DNA from: Microbispora corallina
Lineage (GTDB): Bacteria; Actinomycetota; Actinomycetes; Streptosporangiales; Streptosporangiaceae
Assembly (NCBI RefSeq): GCF_016863035.1
Contig: NZ_BOOC01000032.1
Span: forward strand, 1-64,000
DNA: 64,000 nt
Direction of reading: 5' to 3'
The translations under genes and the position numbers were made by a program. Below the pieces are notes generated by a model that was not told where the DNA came from, searched no databases, and saw only the letters and a list, made by a program, of their open reading frames with translations. This document shows positions 26,735 to 36,035 of the stretch, in pieces (the stretch's first letter is position 1; every line of letters starts with the position of its first letter).

Positions 26735-28018
26735 GTGCCTCACATCACCATCACCGGCGTCCCCGGGCTGCCCGAGGTCGGGGCCGGGGACGACATCGCC
26801 CGTCTCGTCGCCGAGGCGGCGCCGGACCTGCGGGACGGCGACGTCCTCGTCGTCACCTCGAAGATCGTGAGCAAGGCCGAGGGCCGCCTGCGACGCGGCG
26901 ACGACCGCACGGCGGCGATCCGGGAGGAGACGGCCCGCGTGGTCGCGCGGCGCGGCGACACCGTGATCGCGCAGACCCGGCACGGCTTCGTGATGGCCGC
27001 GGCCGGGGTGGACGCCTCCAACACCGAGCCTGGGACGGTCCTGCTGCTGCCCGAGGACCCCGACCGTTCGGCCAGGGAGATCCGCCGCGGGCTGCGCGAG
27101 CGCCTCGGGGCGCGGGTCGGGGTGATCGTCTCCGACACGTTCGGCCGTCCCTGGCGGCACGGGCTCACCGACGTGGCTCTCGGCGCGGCCGGTGTGCGGG
27201 TCGTGGACGACCTGCGCGGACGTGCCGACGCGTACGGCAACCCGCTGAACGCCACCGTCACGGCGCTCGCCGACGAGATCGCGGCCGCGGGCGAGCTGGT
27301 CAAGGGCAAGCTGTCGGGCGTCCCGGTGGCCCTCCTGCGCGGCCTGGAGGGCCTGGTCACCGAGGAGGACGGGCCGGGCGCCCGCGTCCTGGTCCGCCCC
27401 GCGGACGAGGACATGTTCCGGTACGGCTCGGCCGACGTCGTCTTCGCCCGCCGCACGATCCGGGAGTTCTCCGCCGAGCCGGTCGACCCGGCGGCCGTGC
27501 GGCGCGCGGTGGCCGCGGCCGTCGCCGCGCCCGCGCCCCACCACACGACGCCCTGGCGGTTCGTGCTGGTGGAGTCGCCGCAGATGCGCACGGCCCTGCT
27601 GGACGCGATGCGGGACGCCTGGATCGAGGACCTGCGCTCGGACGGCTTCTCCGAGCAGTCGATCGCCCGCCGGATCAGGCGGGGGGATGTGCTTCGGAAC
27701 GCCCCGTACCTCGCCGTGCCCTGCCTGGTCATGGACGGCTCGCACACCTACCGCGACGAGCGCAGGAACGCCGCCGAGCGGGAGATGTTCGTGGTCGCCA
27801 CCGGGGCGGGCGTGCAGAACTTCCTCGTCCAGCTCGCGGTGGAGGGGCTCGGCTCGGCCTGGGTGTCGTCCACGATGTTCTGCCGGGACGTGGTCCGCAA
27901 GGTCCTCGACCTGCCCGCGAACTGGGACCCGATGGGCGCGGTCGCCGTCGGCCACGCCGCCGCGCCGCCGCGGGACCGGCCGGGCCGCGACCCGGGCGAC
28001 TTCCTCCTCACCCGCTGA
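26735..28018 (+). CDS. fbiB: F420-0:gamma-glutamyl ligase fused to dehydro-F420 reductase
   Basis: A 427-residue two-domain enzyme. Residues 1 to about 245 are the CofE-like ligase ([29 protein letters not shown]) that adds the poly-glutamate tail with GTP. Residues from about 250 ([13 protein letters not shown] to the end) are a nitroreductase-fold FMN domain that in mycobacteria reduces dehydro-F420-0. Both domains are complete. GTG at 26735 is preceded by GAGGAGACCA. It ends 10 bp from a convergent gene, with a shared hairpin. The 93-bp gap after fbiA is made of GCCGACCGCC-type repeats. Confidence 0.95.
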   Translation: MPHITITGVPGLPEVGAGDDIARLVAEAAPDLRDGDVLVVTSKIVSKAEGRLRRGDDRTAAIREETARVVARRGDTVIAQTRHGFVMAAAGVDASNTEPGTVLLLPEDPDRSAREIRRGLRERLGARVGVIVSDTFGRPWRHGLTDVALGAAGVRVVDDLRGRADAYGNPLNATVTALADEIAAAGELVKGKLSGVPVALLRGLEGLVTEEDGPGARVLVRPADEDMFRYGSADVVFARRTIREFSAEPVDPAAVRRAVAAAVAAPAPHHTTPWRFVLVESPQMRTALLDAMRDAWIEDLRSDGFSEQSIARRIRRGDVLRNAPYLAVPCLVMDGSHTYRDERRNAAEREMFVVATGAGVQNFLVQLAVEGLGSAWVSSTMFCRDVVRKVLDLPANWDPMGAVAVGHAAAPPRDRPGRDPGDFLLTR

Positions 28019-28032
28019 CCAGCCGGGGTCAG
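28015..28032. terminator. Bidirectional hairpin at the fbiB / VWA convergence
   Basis: CTGACC and GGTCAG form a 6-bp perfect stem around AGCCGG. The left arm contains the fbiB stop codon and the right arm the stop of the opposing gene. Same design as the hairpin at 18386. Confidence 0.4.
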
Positions 28033-29780
28033 GGGCGCGGGCAGGTGGGGTGGCACAGCCGCCGGGCCAGCGCGGACAGGAACACGTCGATGATCTGCCC
28101 GGGCTCCTGGGCCACGTACAGCTGGCCGTTGGTGACCGAGACGATCTCGTCGAGCGCCTGCCGGTCCGCGCCCTTGCCGAAGGCCACCACGATGATCTGC
28201 ACGGGCTTGTCCGGGTTCCACTCCGAGCGCAGCGCCTCGACGAGCTTCTCCCTGGTGATGCCCTCGCCGTCGTCCCTGCCCGCCGTGAGCAGGAGCAGCG
28301 AGTTGCTCATCAGGGGGTCGTAGCCCTTGGAGACCGAGCGGAAGCCCGCGAGGATCGAGTCGTACAGGGAGCTGCTCCTGCCGGTGAGCGGCTTGATCCC
28401 GTCGGCCACCCGGTAGAGGGCGGTCCTGCGGATCTCCTGCCCGCTGCCGGGCTTGGTGATCGGGCCCAGGCTGACCAGCTCGCGCTGGTCCCTGCCGTCC
28501 GTGAGGTCCCTGGCGAACTCCCACAGGCCCATGTCGGTCTCGTTCGGGAACAGCTGGAGGCCGAGTTTGGCGGCCTGGACGGCGACGTCGAGGCGGGTCT
28601 GGCCGCCCGCCCTGATCGGCTCGGCCGTCTCCTTGGAGACGTCGGCGAGGACGAGGATGCGGCTCGGCGGCGCGAGCCTGCTCCACGCCTCCAGCGCCTC
28701 GTCGATCACCTCGGGCGTGATGGACGGCCGGGGCCGCGGCTCCTCCGTCGGGATGTCGTCGCCCACCGCGAACGGCGGCTCCTTGCCGTCCGCCGTGCGG
28801 AAGCCGGCGTGCCGCACGGACTCCTGGACCGCCGGCGTCCGCAGGTACGACGCGAACATCCGGGAGGCGGCGGCCCTGTCCGGGTCCGACGCGGTCACCA
28901 CGTACGGGTAGTCGAGCTCGATCGTCCCCTCCTTGGGCTGGAGGGCCGTGATCGGCTCGACGGCCACGTCGCGGTTGTGCTCCCACACCGACTGCTCGGG
29001 GACGATCGCGACCGGCCGCGCCCAGAAGCCGGGCGCGTCGACGGCCGACAGCATGCTCCGGTAGTCGGGCGCCGACCCCGACTGGGCCATCCGCACGAAC
29101 GCCGTGAGGTCCTTGTTCGCCTTCTCGCCCGTCCCGACGATGTCCCGGGCCGCGGCGACGGTCGCGATGCCCGCCCCCGAGACCGAGGGGTCGGGGATGC
29201 GCACGACGTCGGGCTCGTGGTCCGTGGGCTGCAGCCGTCCCCGTACGGTGGCGGGGAAGACCATGTCCCAGCTCATGGCCGTCCCCCCGGCCGCGAACCG
29301 CTGCGCGAGCGACCTGCGGGTGGCGAACACGAGCGGGGAGGTCGCCACCACGGTCTCGTCGGCCGCGATGTCCTGGGCGCCCTGCTTGCGGGCCAGCCGC
29401 ACCCACACCGAGGAGTCGGCGATCCATCCGTCCGGGCGGTCGGGCAGGACGCCGGCCCGGTCGCCGATCAGCGTCCGCAGCACCGGCGCCGGGGGCTGCT
29501 CGACCACCTGCACCTGGACGCACCGGCCCTCCACACCCGCGCCGGAGGCGTTGAACCTCTCGGCCGCCTCCATGGCGGGCGGCGCGATGTCCACGGCCGC
29601 CGCGACGTCGACGAGCACGGGATCCCGGGAGGAACACGTTCCTCCGGTCCGGGTGGCGAACAGGTAGACCCCTCCGGCGACGATCGCCACCACCGTGACG
29701 ACGGCGACGACGCTGCGCCGCCTGGCCTGCCGACGGCGCCGCTCGGCGGTGGAGGCGGCGCGGTGACGACCGTAGGGCAC
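28029..29780 (-). CDS. Substrate-binding and VWA domain protein, membrane anchored
   Basis: A 583-residue protein with a basic N-terminus and one transmembrane helix (VVAVVTVVAIVAGGVYLFA), then a periplasmic-binding-protein-like domain (DVAAAVDIAPPAMEAAERF, SSVWVRLA, SPLVFATRRSL, WDMVFP) and a C-terminal von Willebrand A domain (about residues 390-575; RILVLADVS in the MIDAS position, then LLLLTAGRDD and IIVVAFG). In the MIDAS the usual DxSxS is read as DVSKE, so metal binding may be weakened. Such fusions occur in actinobacteria as secreted envelope proteins of unknown function. GTG at 29780 follows AAGGACCCGCACC; the open frame upstream is noncoding in character. Confidence 0.8.
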   Translation of the reverse strand: MPYGRHRAASTAERRRRQARRRSVVAVVTVVAIVAGGVYLFATRTGGTCSSRDPVLVDVAAAVDIAPPAMEAAERFNASGAGVEGRCVQVQVVEQPPAPVLRTLIGDRAGVLPDRPDGWIADSSVWVRLARKQGAQDIAADETVVATSPLVFATRRSLAQRFAAGGTAMSWDMVFPATVRGRLQPTDHEPDVVRIPDPSVSGAGIATVAAARDIVGTGEKANKDLTAFVRMAQSGSAPDYRSMLSAVDAPGFWARPVAIVPEQSVWEHNRDVAVEPITALQPKEGTIELDYPYVVTASDPDRAAASRMFASYLRTPAVQESVRHAGFRTADGKEPPFAVGDDIPTEEPRPRPSITPEVIDEALEAWSRLAPPSRILVLADVSKETAEPIRAGGQTRLDVAVQAAKLGLQLFPNETDMGLWEFARDLTDGRDQRELVSLGPITKPGSGQEIRRTALYRVADGIKPLTGRSSSLYDSILAGFRSVSKGYDPLMSNSLLLLTAGRDDGEGITREKLVEALRSEWNPDKPVQIIVVAFGKGADRQALDEIVSVTNGQLYVAQEPGQIIDVFLSALARRLCHPTCPRP

Positions 29781-29975
29781 GGTGCGGGTCCTTCCCGGTT
29801 CATGTCGCGAACGGCTTCGGGGGCAGGTCAGGGTCCGGCGCGAAACGGTCACGCGTCCGCCGCACAGAGTGACGATTCTGCCCACCGGCACCACCCACGG
29901 CGCAAGTGTGTCGAACCGGAATATATAGAACTTGTTATATCTCGCTGTCGAGATCCCCGATCTCGGCGGACGGCG

Positions 29976-30608
29976 TCAGACCGGCGCCCCGCAGCGGCCC
30001 GGCCCGGCGGGCGGGCCGTCCTCCCCCGCGCCGCCCCGGCTCCTCACGTACACGACGACGAGGACCAGCGCCACGGCCACCGGGCCGGCGACGGCGAGGT
30101 GCCCGGTCACCGCCTCGACGAGGTCGGGGGCCGACCGGCTGAGCGTCACCAGGGTCGCCGCCCACGCCGCCGCCGTCGGCACGCCGACCCGGGCGAACGT
30201 CCGGTACGGCATGCCCGCCCAGCCCGAGAGCCGGGGGACGAGCGTGCGGGCGCTGCCGATCCACTGGCCGCCCGCCACGGCCCAGGCGCCGTGCCGGTCC
30301 ACCATGCGCCGGGCCCGCGCCCACGCGGACGGCGCGAACCGGTCCGCCAGGCGGTGGATGGAGGCCGCGCCCCTGCGCCTGCGGCCCTGGGCGTACGACA
30401 GGTGCGTACCGGCGATCTCGGCCGCCACGGCCACGGCGATCGTCCAGGCGAGCGGCAGCACGTCCACGCGGGTGAGGTAGCCGAGGGCCACGAGAACGGT
30501 GGTCCCCGGCAGGACGACCCCGGCGAGCGTCCCGGCCTCGGCGACGATCAGCAGCCCCGCCACCAGGAGCAGAAGGGGCGCGGGAAGCTGCCCGAGCAGG
30601 TCAGACAT
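29976..30608 (-). CDS. DedA-family membrane protein
   Basis: A 210-residue protein of the DedA/SNARE-associated (VTT) superfamily. It has the first re-entrant segment (VAEAGTLAGVVLPGTTVLVALGY), the basic loop (YAQGRRRRGA) and the conserved GAWAVAGGQWIGSARTLVP segment, in which the family's arginine (R of SARTLVP) is retained, followed by two more helices. DedA proteins are flippases for undecaprenyl phosphate or phosphatidylethanolamine in other bacteria. Its ATG overlaps the last 8 bases of the methyltransferase gene, so the two are co-translated. C-terminal tail rich in Gly/Pro. Confidence 0.87.
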   Translation of the reverse strand: MSDLLGQLPAPLLLLVAGLLIVAEAGTLAGVVLPGTTVLVALGYLTRVDVLPLAWTIAVAVAAEIAGTHLSYAQGRRRRGAASIHRLADRFAPSAWARARRMVDRHGAWAVAGGQWIGSARTLVPRLSGWAGMPYRTFARVGVPTAAAWAATLVTLSRSAPDLVEAVTGHLAVAGPVAVALVLVVVYVRSRGGAGEDGPPAGPGRCGAPV

Positions 30609-31233
30609 GGCCGACCGGCCTCCGGCACACGTAGGCGAGGCCGGGCGGGACGTTGCGCCAGACCGGCCCCGTGGTCAGCACCTCGTCGAAGGCGGCCCGC
30701 AGGCGCCCGCGGAACCGGCGCGCCCGGGCGAGGGGCACCGCGTGCAGGTACGTCACGGTCGTGAACGCCCCCGAGGGCCGCAGCACCCGGCCGATCTCGC
30801 CGAGGACGGCCTCCTGCCGGTCCTCGGGGAACAGCGACCACGGCAGCGTGCTGACCACGGCGTCGGCCCGGTCGATCCCGCGTGCCGCCAGCAGCGCGCC
30901 GAGCCGGGCCGCGTCACCCTGGATCACGTCGAGCCAGGGCCGGGCGCGGTTCAGGTGCGTCACCATGCCCGGGTCGATCTCCACCGCGACCTGCCGGGAG
31001 CCGGGGGCGAGCCGCCGCCGGATGGCCTCGCTGATCGCGCCGGTGCCGGGGCCGAGCTCGACGACCACGGCGGCGGCGGTCGTCGGCACCACGGCGGTGA
31101 GCGCCCGCGCCAGCGCGGGCGAGCTCGGGGCGACCGCCCCCACGACCCCCTGCCGGCGCAGCGCCACGGCCGCGAACGCCCTGAGGTCAGAGGCGGCGTC
31201 CCGTCCCGGTCTGTGCTGGACTGTCTCGTTCAT
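30601..31233 (-). CDS. Class I methyltransferase, PmtA/KsgA-like
   Basis: A 210-residue SAM-dependent methyltransferase. The SAM loop is VVELGPGTGAISEAI; motif II has VAVEIDPGM; and DAVVSTLPWSLFP occupies the motif IV position, comparable to the (N/D/S)LP(F/Y/W) signature of rRNA adenine dimethylases and bacterial phospholipid N-methyltransferases. The absence of the KsgA RNA-binding C-domain and coupling to a DedA lipid transporter favour a lipid substrate, but this is inference. The start ATG at 31233 is close to the divergent histidine kinase. Confidence 0.78.
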   Translation of the reverse strand: MNETVQHRPGRDAASDLRAFAAVALRRQGVVGAVAPSSPALARALTAVVPTTAAAVVVELGPGTGAISEAIRRRLAPGSRQVAVEIDPGMVTHLNRARPWLDVIQGDAARLGALLAARGIDRADAVVSTLPWSLFPEDRQEAVLGEIGRVLRPSGAFTTVTYLHAVPLARARRFRGRLRAAFDEVLTTGPVWRNVPPGLAYVCRRPVGHV

Positions 31234-31355
31234 GTGACCAATCAGATCGGCCCGGGGCAGGTGCCCGCCAGGAGCCGCGGGCTACTCGTGGGGGTATGCC
31301 CAGCCCTACCTCCACAGGTGGCCCGGGCCGTCTTCGGCCCGCCGGCGCCGGGCCG

Positions 31356-31361
31356 TAGGGT
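31356..31361 (+). promoter_or_regulatory. -10 element for leaderless kinase-regulator transcript
   Basis: TAGGGT is followed by seven bases (CGGTGGG) and the GTG at 31369. The spacing is right for transcription starting at the initiation codon. Confidence 0.45.
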
Positions 31362-31368
31362 CGGTGGG

Positions 31369-32637
31369 GTGCGCCCACACAGCGCCTGGCAGGCCGTCGT
31401 CCGGCGTGACCTGCTGGCGACCTCCCTGCCCTGGCGCGCCCTCGCCTACCTGGTGACGGGCGCGGCCGTCGGCGTGGTCGTGCTGGTGCTCCTGATCGCC
31501 TCGCTGGCCGCGTCCGCCCTGCTCACGCTCGTCCTGGTGGGCGTCCCGCTGCTGGCGGCGCCGGTGCTCGGGGCCGTCCCGCTGGGCGCGCTCGAACGGC
31601 GGCGGCTGCGGATCATGGACGCCGAGGCCGCCCCGAGCCCGCACCGTCCCGCCGGCCCCGGCGCCCGGGCCTGGCTGGCGACGCGCCTGCGGGAGCAGGC
31701 CACCTGGCGGGCCCTCGCCTACGCGGTCCTGCTGGCCGTCGTGCTCGGTCCGATCGAGCTGATCGCCGTGACGTACGGCCTGGTGGTCCCGCTCGTGATG
31801 ATCGGCGCCCCGATCAGCGTGGCGGAGGCCGGCCCGCTCGTCCTGATGAAGTTCTGGCCGCTCGACACGTTCACCGAGGCCTTCGCCGCGGCGATCCTGG
31901 GGGTCCTGGTGCTCGTGCTGGCCGCCTATCCGATCACCGCCCTCGCCACCGCCCACGCCGCGCTGGCCCGGCTGCTGCTCACGCCCACCCGGGCCGAGTC
32001 CGGCGAGCGGCTCGCCGAGCTCACCCGCTCCCGCAGCCGCCTCGTGGAGGCGTTCGAGGCCGAGCGGCGCCGCATCGAGCGCGACCTGCACGACGGGGCG
32101 CAGCAGCGCCTCGTCGCGCTGACCATGACGCTCGGCCTGGCCAGGGTCTCCGGCGGCGACGAGTCCGCCGCGCTCGTGGCCCGGGCGCACGAGGAGGCGA
32201 AGCTCGCGCTCGCGGAGATCCGCGACCTCATCCGCGGCATCCACCCGCGGATCCTCGTCGACAGGGGGCTGCCGGCCGCGGTCGCGGAGCTGGCCGACCG
32301 GTCGCCGGTCCCGGTCGAGGTCGACGTGGACGTGCCCCGCCGGCTGCCCGGCGTCGTGGAGTCCATCGCGTACTTCGTCGTGAGCGAGGCCCTGGCCAAC
32401 GTGGCCAAGCACAGCCGGGCCGAGCGGGCCTGGGTGCGCGGACGGCTCGACGGCCCGCTGCTCGCGGTGGAGGTCGGGGACGACGGCGTGGGCGGGGCCG
32501 ACGCCTCCGCCGGCACCGGGCTCGCCGGCCTCGCCGACCGCGTGTCGGTGCTCGACGGCCGGCTGACGCTGTCGAGCCCGGTGGGCGGCCCCACCCTGCT
32601 GCGCGCGGAGATCGAATGCCCGCCGACCGCTCCCTGA
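31369..32637 (+). CDS. Sensor histidine kinase with membrane 'Sensor' domain
   Basis: A 422-residue kinase. Two hydrophobic hairpins (ALAYLVTGAAVGVVVLVLL and ALAYAVLLAVVLGPIELIAV), each opened by WRALAY, match the putative Sensor domain of actinobacterial NarL-partner kinases. The HisKA_3 helix carries His241 in ERRRIERDLHDGAQQRL, and the ATPase domain has the N box (SEALANVAKHS), G1 (VGDDGVGGAD) and a short G2 (GTGLAGLADR). It phosphorylates the regulator encoded next, whose start lies 22 bp inside this gene. Signal unknown. Divergent from the methyltransferase/DedA pair, so a membrane-lipid stress role is possible (inference). Confidence 0.92.
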   Translation: MRPHSAWQAVVRRDLLATSLPWRALAYLVTGAAVGVVVLVLLIASLAASALLTLVLVGVPLLAAPVLGAVPLGALERRRLRIMDAEAAPSPHRPAGPGARAWLATRLREQATWRALAYAVLLAVVLGPIELIAVTYGLVVPLVMIGAPISVAEAGPLVLMKFWPLDTFTEAFAAAILGVLVLVLAAYPITALATAHAALARLLLTPTRAESGERLAELTRSRSRLVEAFEAERRRIERDLHDGAQQRLVALTMTLGLARVSGGDESAALVARAHEEAKLALAEIRDLIRGIHPRILVDRGLPAAVAELADRSPVPVEVDVDVPRRLPGVVESIAYFVVSEALANVAKHSRAERAWVRGRLDGPLLAVEVGDDGVGGADASAGTGLAGLADRVSVLDGRLTLSSPVGGPTLLRAEIECPPTAP

Positions 32638-33275
32638 CCGTCGTCGTCGCCGAGGACGGCGTGCTGCTCCGCGAGGGGCTGGCCACGCTGCTGGCCCGGT
32701 TCGGCCACCGGGTCGTGGCGTCGGTGGGCGACGCCGAGACGCTGCTGGCCGCGGTCGAGGAGCACGTCCCCGACGTCGTCCTCACCGACGTGCGGATGCC
32801 GCCCGGCTTCTCCGACGAGGGGCTGCGGGCCGCGGTGGCGCTGCGGGCCGCCCACCCGGGCCTCGCCGTGCTGGTGCTGAGCCAGTACGTCGAGCAGACC
32901 TACGCGGCCGAGCTGCTCGACTCCGGCGACGGCACCGGCGTGGGCTACCTCCTCAAGGACCGGGTCGGCGACGTCGAGGAGTTCGTGGACGCGCTGACCA
33001 CGGTCGCGGGCGGCGGCACCGTCGTCGACCCTGAGGTCGTCCGCCAGCTCCTGCGCCGCCGCCGCGACCCGCTGCGGCGGCTCAGCCCGAGAGAGCGGGA
33101 GGTCCTCGCCCTGATGGCCGAGGGCAGGTCGAACAACGCGATCGCCCGGGCGCTGGTGGTGTCCGAGGCCGCCGTCGGCAAGCACATCGGCAACATCCTG
33201 GCCAAGCTCGACCTGCCGCCGGACGAGGACGCCCACCGCCGCGTCCTCGCCGTCGTCACCTTCCTGCGGGGCTGA
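32616..33275 (+). CDS. NarL/LuxR-type response regulator
   Basis: A 219-residue partner of the preceding kinase. The receiver domain has Glu13-Asp14, phosphoacceptor Asp58 (VLTDVRMPPG), Ser in VLVLSQY and Lys in YLLKDRV. The C-terminal LuxR domain runs from LSPREREVLALMAEGRSN to AAVGKHIGNILAKLDL. The glycine-rich DGTGVGYLLKD insertion before the switch lysine is typical of this subfamily. The 22-bp overlap with the kinase gene means coupled translation. Probably autoregulates or controls the neighbouring divergent genes; no target palindrome is obvious. Confidence 0.93.
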   Translation: MPADRSLTVVVAEDGVLLREGLATLLARFGHRVVASVGDAETLLAAVEEHVPDVVLTDVRMPPGFSDEGLRAAVALRAAHPGLAVLVLSQYVEQTYAAELLDSGDGTGVGYLLKDRVGDVEEFVDALTTVAGGGTVVDPEVVRQLLRRRRDPLRRLSPREREVLALMAEGRSNNAIARALVVSEAAVGKHIGNILAKLDLPPDEDAHRRVLAVVTFLRG

Positions 33276-33280
33276 GCCCC
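33268..33280. terminator. Hairpin with stop codon as loop, between response regulator and fbiC
   Basis: GGGGC-TGA-GCCCC: the loop is the TGA stop codon of the response regulator, and the right arm ends just before the convergent fbiC stop at 33282. Short but GC-only stem; the same economy is seen at two other convergences in this window. Confidence 0.4.
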
Positions 33281-33281
33281 T

Positions 33282-35984
33282 TCACGAGAGCAGCGGCACC
33301 GTCCTGCGCACGCTCCGGCAGACGCCGTCGCTGCGCTCGGCCGCGGCCAGCCGCTCAGGGCTCGGCGTGCCGTACGAGGTGGTGCGCTGGCGCAGCGGAC
33401 GGCCGGTGGGGGCGACCATCGCGGCGATCTCGCCGATGGTCTTGTACGACCCGTTCTCCGAGCCGGCCATCCGGCTGATCGTCTCCTCCATCAGCGTGCC
33501 GCCGAGGTCGTTGACGCCGCCCTGGAGGACGTCCCGGCACAGGTCGTCGCGGAGCTTGACCCAGGAGCACTGGATGTTGCCGATCGCGCCGTGCAGCATG
33601 ATCCGGGCGAGGGCGTGGACGGCCCGGTTCTCCCGGGCGGTGGGCCCGGGACGGGCGATGCCCGCCAGGTAGATCGGCGCGCTGTGGTGCACGAACGGCA
33701 GCAGCACGAACTCGCTGAACCCGCCCGTCTCCTCCTGGATCGACCGGATCAGCCGGATGTGCCGCACCCAGTGCTCGTGGGTGTCGACGTGGCCGTACAT
33801 CATGGTCGAGGTCGTCGGGATGCCGAGGCGGTGGGCCGTGGTGATCACCTCGACCCACTCGCGGGTGGGGAGCTTGCCCTTGGTCAGCACCCACCGGACG
33901 TCGTCGTCGAGGATCTCGGCGGCCGTGCCGGGCAGCGAGTCGAGGCCGGCCTCGCGGGCGGCCTGCAGCCATTCGGCGACCGACAGGTTCGTCCGGCTCG
34001 CGCCGTTGATGACCTCCATCGGCGAGAACGCGTGGACGTGCATCTCCGGGCAGCGCTCCTTGACGGCCCTGGCGATGTCGAAGTACGCGGTGCCCGGCAG
34101 GTCGGGGTGGATGCCGCCCTGCATGCACACCTCGGTCGCCCCGGCCTCCCACGCCTCCTGCGCCCGGTCGGCGACCTCCGACAGCGACAGCGTGTAGGCG
34201 TCGGCGTCGGTGCGCCGCTGGGCGAAGGCGCAGAACCGGCAGCCGGTGTAGCAGACGTTGGTGAAGTTGATGTTCCGGTTGACCACGTAGGTCACCTCGT
34301 CGCCCGCGACCTCCCGGCGCAGCCCGTCGGCGATGCGGGCGAGCTCGTCCAGCCCGGCGTCGTCGGCTCCCGCGCCGGTGGGGTCGCCCGCGAGCCCCAG
34401 CAGGGCCAGGGCCTGGTCGTCGGTCAGCCGGGCCGGGTCGGTCTCGGCCTGCCGGAGGGCCTCCCGCACCGCGCCGTCCACGCCGCCCGTACGGGTCGGC
34501 TGGGGCAGCCGGTCGCGCAGGGCCTCCCAGTCGCCGTACACGCTGTCGAAGTCGTCGCGCCGGTCGGCGCTGCGGCCCTCGGCGTCGACGGCGGTGTGCA
34601 GGTCGGACCGGCCGCTGGTGGCGAGCCCGGCGAACCCGCCGTCCGGCTCCTGCCAGGGGCGGCCCTCGGGCACCGCCCCCTCGCGGGCCAGCCCGGTCTC
34701 CGGGTCGGCGAGCGCGGCCACGTGCCCGGAGAGCCGTGGGTCGAGCCAGGGCTCGCCGGCGAGGACGTACTCGGGGTAGATCGTCAGCCGCTCGCGCAGC
34801 TCGAAGCCGGTGGCGGCGGTGCGGGCCGCGAGGTCGTCGATCTGCGGCCAGGGGCGTTCCGGGTTGACGTGATCGGGCGTGAGCGGGGAGACGCCGCCCC
34901 AGTCGTCGATCCCGGCGCGGACCATGAGGGCGTGCTCGTCGCCGATGAGGTTGGGCGGCGCCTGGATCCGCACCTTCGGGCCGAGGACGAGCCGGGCCAC
35001 GGCGATGGTGGCCGCGAGCTCCTGGAGGTCGGCGTCCGGCATGCCGCGCATGGCGGTGTCGGGCTTGGCGCGGAAGTTCTGGACGATCACCTCCTGGATC
35101 CCGCCGTACTCCCGGGCGACCCGGCGGATCGCGAAGATCGACTCGGCCCGGTCCTCGATGGTCTCGCCGATGCCGATGAGGATGCCGGTGGTGAACGGCA
35201 CGTTCGACCGTCCGGCGTCCTCCAGCACCCGCAGCCGTACGGCCGGGTCCTTGTCCGGGGAGCCGTGGTGCGGCTGCCCCTTCTCGGTGAACAGCCGCTC
35301 GGAGGTGGTCTCCAGCATCATCCCCATCGAGGGCGCGACCGGCTTGAGCCGCTGGAGGTCCCGCCAGGTCATCACCCCGGGGTTGAGGTGCGGGAGCAGC
35401 CCGGTCTCCTCCAGCACCCGGATCGCCATCGCCCGGACGTACGACAGCGTGTCGTCGTAGCCGTGCGCGTCGAGCCACTCGCGAGCCTGGTGCCACCGGT
35501 CCTCCGGCCGGTCGCCGAGCGTGAACAGGGCCTCCTTGCAGCCCATGGCGGCGCCCTGACGGGCGATCTCCAGCACCTCGTCGGGGGACAGGAACGCGGC
35601 GGGCAGCTTGTGGGGCGCGGTGGCGAACGTGCAGTAGCCGCACCGGTCCCGGCACAGCCGGGTCAGCGGGATGAACACCTTGCGGCTGTAGGTGATGACG
35701 CCCGGCCTGCCGGCGGCGGCCAGCCCGGCGTCGCGCACCCGCGACGCGTGCGCCAGCAGCGCGTCGAGGTCGTCGCCGCGGGCCCGCAGCAGGATCGCCG
35801 CCTCGGCGGGGTCGAGGGTCTTGCCGTCCCGTGCGCGGGCCAGCGCGCGCCGCGTCCCACTGCTGGAGGAGCCGCCGGGGGAACCGCCGGAGGAGGGCGC
35901 GGGCCGGGGGTCCTCCGCAGGGGACGGGCCGGTACGGGTGGTGTGATCGGCGCTGTTGCTGTTCGGGGCCTGCTCTGCCGTCAT
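33282..35984 (-). CDS. fbiC: Fo synthase, fused CofG-CofH radical SAM enzyme
   Basis: A 900-residue bifunctional enzyme making the F420 chromophore Fo from tyrosine and 5-amino-6-ribitylaminouracil. Two complete radical SAM domains are present: the CofG half with Cys111, Cys115 and Cys118 (CRDRCGYC) and the CofH half with Cys578, Cys582 and Cys585 (CYTGCRFC). The roughly 45-residue N-terminal tail is Ser/Gly/Pro rich and disordered. Its TAGGGT -10 lies 6 nt before the ATG, so the mRNA is probably leaderless. With fbiA and fbiB within 6 kb the full deazaflavin branch is nearly contiguous, whereas in mycobacteria fbiC is distant. Confidence 0.97.
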   Translation of the reverse strand: MTAEQAPNSNSADHTTRTGPSPAEDPRPAPSSGGSPGGSSSSGTRRALARARDGKTLDPAEAAILLRARGDDLDALLAHASRVRDAGLAAAGRPGVITYSRKVFIPLTRLCRDRCGYCTFATAPHKLPAAFLSPDEVLEIARQGAAMGCKEALFTLGDRPEDRWHQAREWLDAHGYDDTLSYVRAMAIRVLEETGLLPHLNPGVMTWRDLQRLKPVAPSMGMMLETTSERLFTEKGQPHHGSPDKDPAVRLRVLEDAGRSNVPFTTGILIGIGETIEDRAESIFAIRRVAREYGGIQEVIVQNFRAKPDTAMRGMPDADLQELAATIAVARLVLGPKVRIQAPPNLIGDEHALMVRAGIDDWGGVSPLTPDHVNPERPWPQIDDLAARTAATGFELRERLTIYPEYVLAGEPWLDPRLSGHVAALADPETGLAREGAVPEGRPWQEPDGGFAGLATSGRSDLHTAVDAEGRSADRRDDFDSVYGDWEALRDRLPQPTRTGGVDGAVREALRQAETDPARLTDDQALALLGLAGDPTGAGADDAGLDELARIADGLRREVAGDEVTYVVNRNINFTNVCYTGCRFCAFAQRRTDADAYTLSLSEVADRAQEAWEAGATEVCMQGGIHPDLPGTAYFDIARAVKERCPEMHVHAFSPMEVINGASRTNLSVAEWLQAAREAGLDSLPGTAAEILDDDVRWVLTKGKLPTREWVEVITTAHRLGIPTTSTMMYGHVDTHEHWVRHIRLIRSIQEETGGFSEFVLLPFVHHSAPIYLAGIARPGPTARENRAVHALARIMLHGAIGNIQCSWVKLRDDLCRDVLQGGVNDLGGTLMEETISRMAGSENGSYKTIGEIAAMVAPTGRPLRQRTTSYGTPSPERLAAAERSDGVCRSVRRTVPLLS

Positions 35985-35990
35985 AGGCGC

Positions 35991-35996
35991 ACCCTA
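35991..35996 (-). promoter_or_regulatory. -10 element for leaderless fbiC transcript
   Basis: On the minus strand TAGGGT, then GCGCCT, then the ATG at 35984. There is no purine-rich ribosome site. Confidence 0.5.
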
Positions 35997-36035
35997 CGGC
36001 CACCAGGGTACGGCGAACGCACCCAGCCCCCCGGG

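Noticed and set aside
29920..29946. AT-rich stretch (around ATATATAGAAC) as a replication or integration site
   Set aside because: It is a single short AT-rich patch without DnaA boxes or direct repeats. A promoter or terminator role between the VWA and DedA genes is more economical.
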